DNA of 64,000 nucleotides from the NCBI RefSeq assembly GCF_029076845.1, contig NZ_JARESE010000028.1:186001-250000 (forward strand), given 5' to 3'. The stretch is from Novosphingobium album (ex Liu et al. 2023). Its GTDB lineage: Bacteria; Pseudomonadota; Alphaproteobacteria; Sphingomonadales; Sphingomonadaceae. Below the pieces are notes generated by a model. It searched no databases, was not told the origin of the DNA, and saw nothing but the letters and a program-made list of their open reading frames with translations. Shown piece after piece: positions 52,117 to 62,000 of the stretch; within the stretch, counting starts at the first letter, position 1; every line of letters starts with the position of its first letter. The position numbers and the translations under genes were made by a program.

Positions 52117-54879
52117 ATGGCCTCCCGGTCCTGCCCCGATCCCGCGGCGCCACCCGATTCCGCCGAGCCTGTCGTCCGCCTTGCCGGCCTGCGCCAGCAT
52201 TACGGGAAGACACAGGCCCTGCGCGGGCTGGACCTGGACGTGCCGGCGGGCATCATGGTCGGCCTGATCGGGCCGGACGGGGTGGGCAAGTCCAGCCTGC
52301 TGTCGCTGATCGCCGGGGCCCGCGCGGTGCAGGAAGGCCGCGTGCGCGTGCTGGGCGGCGACATGGCCGACCGGCGCCACCGCGAAGCCGTCTGCCCGCG
52401 CATCGCCTATATGCCGCAAGGGCTGGGCAAGAACCTTTATCCGACGCTTTCCGTCGAGGAGAACCTTCAGTTCTTCGCCCGGCTGTTCGGCCATGACGCG
52501 GCCGAGCGCCGCCGCCGCATCGACGAATTGACGCGCAGCACCGGCCTTTTCCCCTTCCTGTCGCGCCCGGCCGGCAAGCTCTCGGGCGGGATGAAGCAGA
52601 AGCTGGGGCTCTGCTGCGCGCTGATCCATGACCCGGACCTGCTGATCCTGGACGAGCCCACCACCGGTGTCGATCCGCTGGCGCGCGCGCAGTTCTGGGA
52701 TCTGATCGCGCGCATCCGCCGGCAGCACCCGGGCATGAGCGTCATCGTCGCCACCGCCTATATGGACGAGGCGCAGCGGTTCGACTGGCTGGTGGCAATG
52801 GACGATGGCGCGCTGCTCGCCACCGGCACCCCCGCCGAGCTGCTGGACCACACCGGCAGCACCTCGCTGGAAGCGGCCTTCATCGCGCTGCTGCCCGAAG
52901 AGCGCAAGCGCGGCCATGCGCCAGTGGTGATCCCGCCGCTGGCCGCCGACGCGCAGGATATCGCCATCGAGGCGCGCGATCTCACCATGCGGTTCGGCGA
53001 TTTCGTGGCCGTGGACCATGTCAGCTTCCGCATCCGCCGGGGCGAGATATTCGGCTTCCTGGGCTCCAACGGTTGCGGCAAGTCCACGACGATGAAGATG
53101 CTGACCGGCCTGCTGCCCGCCAGCGAGGGGCAGGCCTGGCTGTTCGGGCGCGCGGTCGATCCCCGCGACATCGCCACGCGGCGGCGAGTCGGCTACATGA
53201 GCCAGGCCTTCTCGCTGTATGGCGAGCTGACCGTGCGGCAGAATCTCGAACTGCACGCGCGGCTTTTCCATGTGCCGGCGGACGCCATCCCCGGCCGGGT
53301 GGCCGAGATGGTGGAGCGCTTCGGCCTGGAGGCGGCGCTGGACGACTTGCCCGAAAGGCTCCCGCTCGGCATCCGCCAGCGCCTCTCGCTGGCGGTGGCG
53401 ATGGTGCACAAGCCCGAGCTGCTGATCCTGGACGAGCCGACCTCCGGCGTCGATCCGGTGGCGCGCGACGCCTTCTGGCGGCTGCTCGCGGAGCTGTCGC
53501 GGCGCGACAAGGTGACGATCTTCATCTCCACCCACTTCATGAACGAGGCCGAACGCTGCGATCGCATGTCGATGATGCACGCGGGCCAGGTGCTGGACAG
53601 CGACACGCCCGCGCGGCTGGTCGAAAAGCGCGGCGCGGCCACGCTGGAAGAGGCGTTCATCGGCTATCTGGTCGAGGCCGGCGGCGACGAGCCCGACGGC
53701 GAGGACGAGACCCCGCCCGCGGTGCCCGCGCCCCGCGATCCGCCCGCGAAGCGGCGCTGGTTCAGCGTGCAGCGGATGCTGAGCTATGTCTGGCGCGAAA
53801 CGCTGGAACTGCGGCGCGATCCGGTGCGCGGCACGCTGGCGCTGGCCGGTTCGGTGATCCTGCTGCTGGTCATGGGCTTCGGCATTTCCATGGACGTGAA
53901 CGACTTGCGCTACGCCGTGCTCGATCGCGACCAGAGCAGCATCAGCGAGCGCTATCAGCTCGACATCGCCGGATCGCCCTATTTCATCGAGCAGCCGCCG
54001 ATCACCGATTATGACGACCTGGACCGGCGCATGAAAAGCGGCGAACTGGCGCTTGCCGTCGAGATTCCGCCCGGCTTCGGACGCGATCTCCTGAGAGGCC
54101 AGCCCGTGGCGATCGCCGCCTGGTTCGATGGCGCCATGCCGCAGCGGGCCGAAACCGTGCAAGGCTATATCCAGGGCCTGCACCAGCACTGGCTGTCCGG
54201 GCAGATGACCATGGCCGGCGTGCCGGCCGGCGCGTCGGTCTCGATCGAGAACCGCTATCGCTACAACCCCGATGTCGAAAGCCTGCCCGCCATGGTGCCG
54301 ACCGTGATCCCGCTGCTGCTGCTGATGCTGCCGGCGATGCTGGCGGCACTGGCGGTGGTGCGCGAGAAGGAGATCGGCTCGATCATCAATCTCTACGTCA
54401 CGCCGGTGACGCGCGCCGAGTTCCTGCTGGGCAAGCAGTTGCCCTATGTGGTGCTGGCCATGGTCAACTTCGCGGTCATGGTGCTGATGGCGGTTTTCCT
54501 GTTCGGCGTGCCGCTCACCGGCAGCCTGCCGGCGCTGGTCGCCGCCGCGCTGATCTATGGCCTGTCTGCCACCGGCATGGGGCTGCTCGCCTCGGCCGTC
54601 ACGAAAAGCCAGATCGCCGCCCTGTTCCTCGCCATGGTCGGCACGCTGATCCCGGCGGCGACGTTCGGTGGCATGACCGATCCGGTCTCCTCGCTGGAAG
54701 GGCCGGGGCGGATGATCGGCGAGATCTATCCGGCCACCCACATGTTCACGATCAGCCGGGGCGTGTTCAACAAGGGGCTGGGCTTTGCCGATCTGGGCGG
54801 CTCGTTCTGGCCGCTGCTGCTGTCGGTGCCGGTGATCCTGGGGCTGGCGATCGCGCTGCTGAGAAAGCAGGAGCGCTGA
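52117..54879 (+). CDS. ABC exporter with two fused ATPases and a permease (RbbA/YhiH-like)
   Basis: A 920-residue fusion. The first ATPase has Walker [10 protein letters not shown], signature LSGGMKQK and Walker [14 protein letters not shown] (about 20-245). The second has GSNGCGKST, a degenerate signature [11 protein letters not shown] and [13 protein letters not shown] (about 290-510). The last 370 residues are an ABC-2 permease with about six helices and a large loop after the first. Start ATG 52117 lies six bases after the hlyD stop. The pump is a drug or lipid exporter of unknown substrate; the degenerate second signature is typical of this subgroup. Confidence 0.92.
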   Translation: MASRSCPDPAAPPDSAEPVVRLAGLRQHYGKTQALRGLDLDVPAGIMVGLIGPDGVGKSSLLSLIAGARAVQEGRVRVLGGDMADRRHREAVCPRIAYMPQGLGKNLYPTLSVEENLQFFARLFGHDAAERRRRIDELTRSTGLFPFLSRPAGKLSGGMKQKLGLCCALIHDPDLLILDEPTTGVDPLARAQFWDLIARIRRQHPGMSVIVATAYMDEAQRFDWLVAMDDGALLATGTPAELLDHTGSTSLEAAFIALLPEERKRGHAPVVIPPLAADAQDIAIEARDLTMRFGDFVAVDHVSFRIRRGEIFGFLGSNGCGKSTTMKMLTGLLPASEGQAWLFGRAVDPRDIATRRRVGYMSQAFSLYGELTVRQNLELHARLFHVPADAIPGRVAEMVERFGLEAALDDLPERLPLGIRQRLSLAVAMVHKPELLILDEPTSGVDPVARDAFWRLLAELSRRDKVTIFISTHFMNEAERCDRMSMMHAGQVLDSDTPARLVEKRGAATLEEAFIGYLVEAGGDEPDGEDETPPAVPAPRDPPAKRRWFSVQRMLSYVWRETLELRRDPVRGTLALAGSVILLLVMGFGISMDVNDLRYAVLDRDQSSISERYQLDIAGSPYFIEQPPITDYDDLDRRMKSGELALAVEIPPGFGRDLLRGQPVAIAAWFDGAMPQRAETVQGYIQGLHQHWLSGQMTMAGVPAGASVSIENRYRYNPDVESLPAMVPTVIPLLLLMLPAMLAALAVVREKEIGSIINLYVTPVTRAEFLLGKQLPYVVLAMVNFAVMVLMAVFLFGVPLTGSLPALVAAALIYGLSATGMGLLASAVTKSQIAALFLAMVGTLIPAATFGGMTDPVSSLEGPGRMIGEIYPATHMFTISRGVFNKGLGFADLGGSFWPLLLSVPVILGLAIALLRKQER

Positions 54880-54880
54880 G

Positions 54881-56008
54881 ATGCGCCAGACGCTGTCCAA
54901 CATCTATCGCCTGGGCGTGAAGGAGCTGTGGAGCCTCTGGCGCGATCCGATCATGCTGGTGCTGATCGTCTTCACCTTCACCTTCGCGGTCTACAGCGCG
55001 GCCTCGTCCATGCCGGAAACGCTGCACAAGGCGCCGATCGCGGTGGTGGATGAAGACCAGTCGCCCCTGTCGCAGCGCATCGTCTCCGCCTTCTATCCGC
55101 CGCACTTCATGCCGCCGGCGATGATCGCGCCCGCGCAGATCGACCCCGGCATGGACGCGGGCGTCTATACTTTCGTGCTCCACATCCCTTCCGGGTTCCA
55201 GCGCGACGTGCTGGCCGGCCGGCCGGCCGAGATCCAGCTCAACACCGATGCCACCCGCATGACCCAGGCCTTCACCGGCAGCGGCTATATCCAGCAGATC
55301 GTGCTGGGCGAGGTGAGCGAGTTCATGAGCCGCCATCGCGGGACGGCCGCATCGCCGGTGACGCTGGAAACGCGCGCCCGCTTCAATCCGACGCTGGACA
55401 AGAGCTGGTTCGGCAGCCTCTCGCAGATCATCAACCAGATCACCATGCTCTCGATCATCCTGACCGGCGCGGCCCTGATCCGCGAGCGCGAGCATGGCAC
55501 GATCGAGCACTTGCTGGTGATGCCGGTGACGCCGTTCGAGATCATGGCCAGCAAGATCTGGGCGATGGGCCTGGTGGTGCTGGTGGCTTCGTTTCTGTCG
55601 CTGACATTCGTCGTGCGCTGGCTGCTGGGCGTTCCCATCGCGGGATCGCTGCCGCTGTTCTTCACCGGGGCGGCGCTGGTCCTGTTCGCCACGACCTCGA
55701 TCGGCATCTTCATGGCCACCATCGCGCGCAACATGCCGCAGTTCGGGATGCTGGCGGTGCTGGTGCTGCTGCCGCTGCAGATGCTGTCCGGCGGCACCAC
55801 GCCGCGCGAAAGCATGCCCAGGCTGGTGCAGGACATCATGCTGGCCGCGCCGACCACGCATTTCGTCGAACTGGGCCAGGCCATCCTGTTTCGCGGCGCG
55901 GGGATCGACGTCGTCTGGCCGCAGCTCATCGCCGTCACGGCGATCGGCGCGGTGTTCTTCGGCATCGCGCTCGCACGCTTCCGCAAGACCATCTCGTCGA
56001 TGGCCTGA
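54881..56008 (+). CDS. ABC-2 type permease (YhhJ-like)
   Basis: A 375-residue inner-membrane permease. It has one N-terminal helix (IMLVLIVFTFTFAVYSAA), an extracytoplasmic loop of about 130 residues (HKAPIAVVDEDQSPLSQRIV) and five to six C-terminal helices with IREREHGTIEHLLVMPVTPFEI and MLSGGTTPRESMP. It pairs with the fused pump encoded one base upstream. It closes the four-gene export operon and ends 11 bases before a strong hairpin. Confidence 0.94.
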   Translation: MRQTLSNIYRLGVKELWSLWRDPIMLVLIVFTFTFAVYSAASSMPETLHKAPIAVVDEDQSPLSQRIVSAFYPPHFMPPAMIAPAQIDPGMDAGVYTFVLHIPSGFQRDVLAGRPAEIQLNTDATRMTQAFTGSGYIQQIVLGEVSEFMSRHRGTAASPVTLETRARFNPTLDKSWFGSLSQIINQITMLSIILTGAALIREREHGTIEHLLVMPVTPFEIMASKIWAMGLVVLVASFLSLTFVVRWLLGVPIAGSLPLFFTGAALVLFATTSIGIFMATIARNMPQFGMLAVLVLLPLQMLSGGTTPRESMPRLVQDIMLAAPTTHFVELGQAILFRGAGIDVVWPQLIAVTAIGAVFFGIALARFRKTISSMA

Positions 56009-56019
56009 ACGCCTTGTCC

Positions 56020-56056
56020 GGGCATTGCCGGGGCAGGCCTTGCCCCGGCAATGCCC
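56020..56056. terminator. Bidirectional terminator between convergent genes
   Basis: A perfect 16-bp inverted repeat (GGGCATTGCCGGGGCA with TGCCCCGGCAATGCCC) around GGCCT lies between the export operon and the giant gene. The right arm is repeated once more directly after it (GGCAATGCCCC). There is no U-tract. Confidence 0.65.
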
Positions 56057-56079
56057 CGGCAATGCCCCGGCCATCCGCC

Positions 56080-59000
56080 TCAGGCGAACTCGCTCAGCGG
56101 TGCCGGCGTGGTGACGAGCACCTGATCGCCCAGCAGAAGCTGGTTGGTGGCGGGCGAATAGATCAGCTCGCGCCGGTCGCCGGCGAAATCGATGTCCATG
56201 CCCGCCGGGCCCGCCGGCAGCGAGATCAGGTAGTGCTGGCTTTCGATGACCGCGCCCGAACCATAGCGCTGCACGGATTCGATCGCATCCGGCTCGTCGT
56301 CGAGCAGGAGCAGATCGCCGCCCTGGTTGAACGAGGGGTCGAACGTGACATCGCCATAAGTCAGGTGGACCGTCTCCGCCCCGTCGGTCGTCCCGAACAC
56401 GTCGAGTACGCCGCCGGCGATGACCGTGCCGCCCTCGCCCAGCAGAATCTGGGCGGCCGCGTCCGGGGTGATCTCGCCATCGGTGGGCGTGCCGGCCTCG
56501 GCGGCGGCGGTGATCGGGGTCAGCGTCGCGTTCACCACCTGGCTGCCCAGCATCATGGCATGGGCCTGCGCGTCGATCGCCAGGGTGCGGGCGCCATCGT
56601 CGAACACCAGCGTCAGCCCTTCCGCGCCCGCCGGTATCGCCAGCAGCGTATCGCCATCGAACAGCAGCGCGTTCGAACCCTCGCTGGAGACCAGCCAGTC
56701 GGCCGCCTCGCCCGACAGGCGGATCACGTCGCCGCCGCCGTTGAACGAGGGATCGAACGAGATCAGGCCCGCGACGTCGAGCACGGTCACGTCCTGGAAC
56801 CCGGCCGTGCCGTAGACTTCGCCGCTGCCGCCGATCTCGCCGGCCCAGCCGTCGGTCGTGACCAGGCGCCACTCGGCGGCATCGCCAAGCGGGAGCACCG
56901 CGATCGTCGCGGTGAAGCTGTCGCTGCCGCCATGCCCGTCGCTGACCGTGACGAGGATCGCGTCGATGCCGGTGAAGCCCGCGTCGGGCGTGTAGACCAG
57001 CCCGCCGTTGACCAGCGCCAGCGTGCCATGCGCCGGATCGGAAGGCGTGTAGGTGAGCGTATCACCATCGGCATCGGTGGCCGAGATGCCGAAGGCAAGC
57101 GACTTGCCCGAAAGCGTCGACAGCGCGGCCGTGTCGGGATCGAACACCGGCGCCCGGTTGTCGCGCGCCAGAATGTCCACCGTTACCGTCCCCAAGGTCG
57201 AGGTCGTGCCGTCCACCACGGTGTAGGTAAAGCGGGCGCTGCCCACGAACCCGGCATCGGGAGTGAAGATCACCGTGCCATCGCGCAAGGCGACCGTGCC
57301 GTGCGTGGCGCCCGAGACCTGGACCAGAGCCAGCGCGTCACCCTCGGCGTCGCTGTCATTGGCCAGCAGGGCGGCGGCGCTGACGCTGACCGCGGTGTTG
57401 ACGCGCGTGGACAAGTGATCCTCGTTCGCCATCGGCGCGTCGTTGACCGGCGTGATGGTGAGCAGGAAGCTGTCGGACGCGCTCGCCACGCCGTCGCTGG
57501 CGGTGACGGTGATGGTCAGGCTGCCGTTGAAATCGAGCGGCGGAGTGCCGCTGAAAGCGCCCGTCGTCCCGTTGAAATGCAGCCAGGCGGGCAGCGCATC
57601 GCCATTGGGCAGCCGCGCGGTGTAAGTCAGGCTGTCGTTGTCGGGATCGGTGAACGCGCCCGAAGGCAGCGCGAACGCGATCGCCGCATCCTCGGGCGAG
57701 GAGACGTCGGGCAGCGCCTTGACCAGAAGCGGGCTCCGGTTGCTGACCACCTCGTCCTGGCCCTGGATGTTGAGGCGAAGCTGCGCGGTATCGACCAGGC
57801 CATGGGCGTCCTGCACCTGATAGGTGAACGCGTCCACGCCGAACTGGCCGGCATTGAGCGCCTGCGTCGCCGCGCGACCCTGATCGAGCGTATAGCTCCA
57901 CGAGCCGTCCGCCGCGATGGTCAGTGTGCCGTAAACGCCGTCGAGGACCAGTTCCTCATCCAGCACGAGCAGCGTGCCCTCGGCGCTTTCCAGCCCGGTG
58001 CGCGCGCCCGTGACCGTCAGCGTCTCGCCAAGGCCCAGCGCCAGATCGGCATCGGTGTCGTTGGTCAGGACATTGCCCTCGGCCGCCGAATTGCCATCCT
58101 CGACCAGCGCCGGGCCGGTGTTGCCGTCATCGACGCCGATCGGCGCGTCGTTGACCGCCGCCGAGGCGCTGACCGTCACACCGCCAAACTTCAGCCGTTC
58201 GACGCTGACCAGCGTGTCGGTGCCCTCATCGCCGACGGTGTCGGTCACGGTCGCGCCGCCATCGGTCACGTCATAGTCGCTCCACGCGCCGGCATAGGCC
58301 GCCGTGTCAGAACCTTCGCCGCCATCGATATCGTCGTCGCCGCCATTGCCGGTGATCGTGTCGTCCCCGCCCTTGGCATGGAAGCTGTCGTCCTCGGCCG
58401 CGCCGACCAGCGTGTTCGCCTCGCCATTCTGGACCTGCACCGAATAGAACGTGACCGAGTTGCCGATCTCGTTGCCGCTGATCAGCAGCGACTGGCCGAT
58501 CGGGCTGTGCGCGGCCGAAACGAAAGTCTGCACCTCCGGCCCCAGATCCTCGGCGGTTTCGGGCTTGTAGGTGACGAAGACCGCGTTTTCCGGGTCGGTC
58601 ACGTCATAGACCATGAAGCCGCCGACGCGTTCGAGGCCGACGAAGGCATAGAGCCGCCCGTCGATCTCGCCGATGGTGACGCCTTCTGGCTCGGGGCCCT
58701 TGTCGTCGGAGCGGGTATCGACCGACGAGGGACTCACGCTCTGGTTGGAATTGAACAGTTCGGGGTGCGTCGCCGCGATGATCGATTCGAACTCACCGCC
58801 CGTCTCGCGCACCTTGGTGATCGAGCCATCGGCTTCCTGCCGGAAGATCGAGATGCCACGGCCGCCCAGCGTGTAGATCTGGTCGTAATCGCCATCGCCG
58901 TCGGTATCGCCCAGCTTGGTCAGGATGTTGAGCCGGCCCAGTTCCTCGTCCGCTTGCAGGCTTGCCGCGTCGGGGAACGCGGTGGGATCGAGCGTGACCG

Positions 59001-62000
59001 ACTTGAGCCGCGCGATATCGGTTTCCTCGATGCCGCTGCCGACGCGGGCATCGCCTTCGTTGGCGGTGACGAAATAGGTCGCGCCGCCGATGGTGAAGCT
59101 GGCGATCGCGTCGGGCTGGAGCAGGCCGAACACCGGCGCGGTGTGGATGTCGATGCCGCCGTCCCGGTCACTGGTGTCCAGCGCATTGCCGGCCAGGCTG
59201 CGATCGACGGTGCCCAGCGGCTGGATCGCGATCGGGCGATCGGCCGAGGCGTCGGTCAGGTCGATGACCGCGACCGCGTTGACTTCCTGCAGCGTCACGT
59301 AAGCGCGCGTGCCGTCGGGCGAGACGGTGATGTATTCGGGCTCGATATCGGCCGATGCGGCCTGGCCGGGATAGAGCGCGAGGCCCTGATAGGCCAGCGC
59401 GCCTTCCGAACCGTTGAGCGCCGCGAACGAGATCGTATTGCTGACGCTGGCGGCCGCCGCGCCGCCCGACATGTCGATGATGCTGACCGTGCCGACCGGA
59501 TTGTTGGCCAGCGAGATCGCCTCGGCCTCATTGGCCACCAGCAGCTTGGTGCCATCGGCGCTGAACGTCACCTGATCGGGCAGCACGCCCACTTCGATCA
59601 GGTTCAGCAGCGTGTGGGTCGCCGCGTCGAACAGCGCGACGTGGCCCGGCTCGCCCGGCGTGACGTTCTCGTAAGCCACGGCGATCACGCCGTTCTTGAT
59701 CGCCACCGAGTTCACGCCGCCCGGCTTGTATTCGGGCAGACCCGAAAGCGCGATCGGCGTTTCGTTGACCAGCGCGCCGGCGGCGGTGATCGAATGCACG
59801 TTGACCGTGTTGCCGTTGACGTTGGTGGCGTAGACCTTGCCGTTCTCGTAAGCGACGCTTTCGGCCCCGGCGCTCGCGCCCTGGATCGCGCCCAGGCGGA
59901 CCAGCACGACATCGTCGCTGGCTTCCGGCGTCGGCACCTGACCTTCAAGCGATTGCGCCGGATCGTAGATCGTGATGCCGCCGATCGTGGTGTGATCGCT
60001 TTCGGTCACGGTGATCGCCAGCACGCTGGGATCATGGTCCGACGCGCGCGTTTCGGCATAGGCGAATTCGGCATTGGCATGGACGATATCGAGCCGCGCC
60101 TGATCGAGCAGGTTGAGCGACACGAACGTCTGGTCCAGTTCCTGCGCGTTGCCTTCGAACAGGTAGGAATAGCGCTCGGTCGGGTCCAGCGAGAGCGACA
60201 TCGCGGTCATCCCGGCATCGAACAGCGGGGCCAGCGATTCCTCGTTGGTGAATTCGTTGAGATCGCCCAGCACGATCACTTGCGTGTCGCTGTCCAGGCT
60301 TTCGACATAGTCGGCGACGGCCTGCGCCTGGACCAGCCGCTCGGCGGCGCTGCCGTTGATCGAAGGCTGGGTCTCGCCGGTGAGCGGGCTGGACCCGCCC
60401 TTCGAGCTGAAGTGGTTGTTGACGAGGGTGAATTCCTGATCGCTGAACCCGAAGGTGGCGATCAGCGGCACGCGCGAGCCGGCGAAATCGGTGGCGGCGT
60501 CCGGCGTGGTCTGGACCGAGCCGGGGACGAGATCGACGCGCGCGGCATTGTAGAGATAGGCCACGCGGATATTGCCGCCCGGCTCGCCGCCGACCTGGTT
60601 ATCGACGATGAACGGGTTGTCGACCCAGGTGTAGGTCGGGCCGCCAGCGGCGGCGATGGCATCGACCAGCATCTGCAGCGTCACGCTGGCCGAAACGGTG
60701 TGATCGTTGGCCGCGCCCGAATTGTCCTGGATTTCCTGCAGGGCGATGATGTCGGGCGCCTGCAGGTTGTTGACGATCTGCTCCGCGATCAACTCGAAGC
60801 GACCGTCGGCCACGTCGCTGTCGCCATCTGTATCATTGGGATCGAGGTTGAGCACGTTGTACTGCGCGATCGTCAGCGTGTCGCTGTCGCTGACCAGCGC
60901 GGTCGTCTCGGTGGCCAGCAGCGAGGGCGTCGCCACGGTCACGGCGGTCGTCGGCAGCACTTCGAAATTGCCGAAGTTGTAGCTGACCACGCCGGTGATC
61001 GAATGGAGCACCGCGCCGGCATTGACGATCGGCGTGCCGCCCGGCGTGAAGGCCGGGTCCGCGTCGATCTGGATGCGCTCGGGGTTGTAGTCGGAGCCCG
61101 GTCCGGTGTTGGTCACGGCAAGGCCGTCGCCAAAGCTGCCCCGGCTCACCAGCACGTCGCGCTCGGCCAGGTTGGTGGCGTCGAGCCCGTTGTCGGCGAC
61201 TGTCCAGATCTCGCCGAATTCGTTGGTGCCCGAAACCACCAGCGGGTTGTTGATCGTGACCAGCATCCCTTCGAGGCTTTCATAGAAAGCCATGCCCTCG
61301 GTCACCGATTCGGTGGGGGCCAGACGGCCGCCCTCGCCGATCACGGTCGCGCTCGGCAGCGCGTTGCTGTGGCTCAGCACGCTGAGCGAGGTGATCGTGG
61401 TGAGTTCGGTGGTCGAAAGGTTGCCGGTGCCGGCGCCGCCCGGAATGTATTCGGCCACGGTGGCGGTCACGCGTGCCTCGTCGCCCACCACGACGGTCGG
61501 GGCGGTGGAGGTGAACACGAAGATCGCTTCTGACGTCATATTGTCGGCATCGGCGTCGGCATCGCGCGCCTGCAGGTAGAACCCGTTCGCGGCAACCGCC
61601 GTGACGATGCCCGATGTCGTGACGCTCTGGCCGACGAGCGGCGAGTTCAGCCCCGCGCCCTGGATGTCGTGGATCGCGACGAGCGAGAAATCGTCGTTGG
61701 TGATCGTGCCGGTGCCTTGCGCGGTGGCGATGGCCGCGCCGGCCGGGTTGGTCAGCGTGACGCTCAGCGTCTCGTTGGCCTCGACCGTGGTGTCGCCGTT
61801 GATGGTGACCGTGATCGTCTTGGTGGTCTCGCCCGGCGCGAAGCTGAGCGTGCCGCTGGTGGCCACGTAGTCATTGCCCGCGACCGTCGCGCTGCCGTCA
61901 GCCGTCGCGTAATCGACCGTGACGGTCGATGCCGCCGCGGTGTTGAGCGAGACGGTGAACTGGAGCAGCGTCTCGCCCGAATTGCCTTCGGCGATGCTCA

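Noticed and set aside
52048..54903. A 951-codon open frame antisense to the fused ABC exporter
   Set aside because: It is rich in His, Arg, Gln and Asp with no domain, while the plus strand encodes two Walker-motif ATPases and a permease.
49578..56008. The adjacent OMF-HlyD-ABC genes as the type I secretion system for the giant exoprotein
   Set aside because: The ABC proteins are ABC-2/RbbA-type exporters, not the T1SS type with fused exporter membrane domain. The operon is convergent with the exoprotein gene. A T1SS elsewhere is more likely.
56014..61533. A 1839-codon open frame antisense to the giant exoprotein gene
   Set aside because: It is a shadow produced by GC-rich codon bias on the other strand. 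It is Arg/Asp/Gly/Val-rich, has no recognisable domain, and the minus-strand protein is clearly modular and real.
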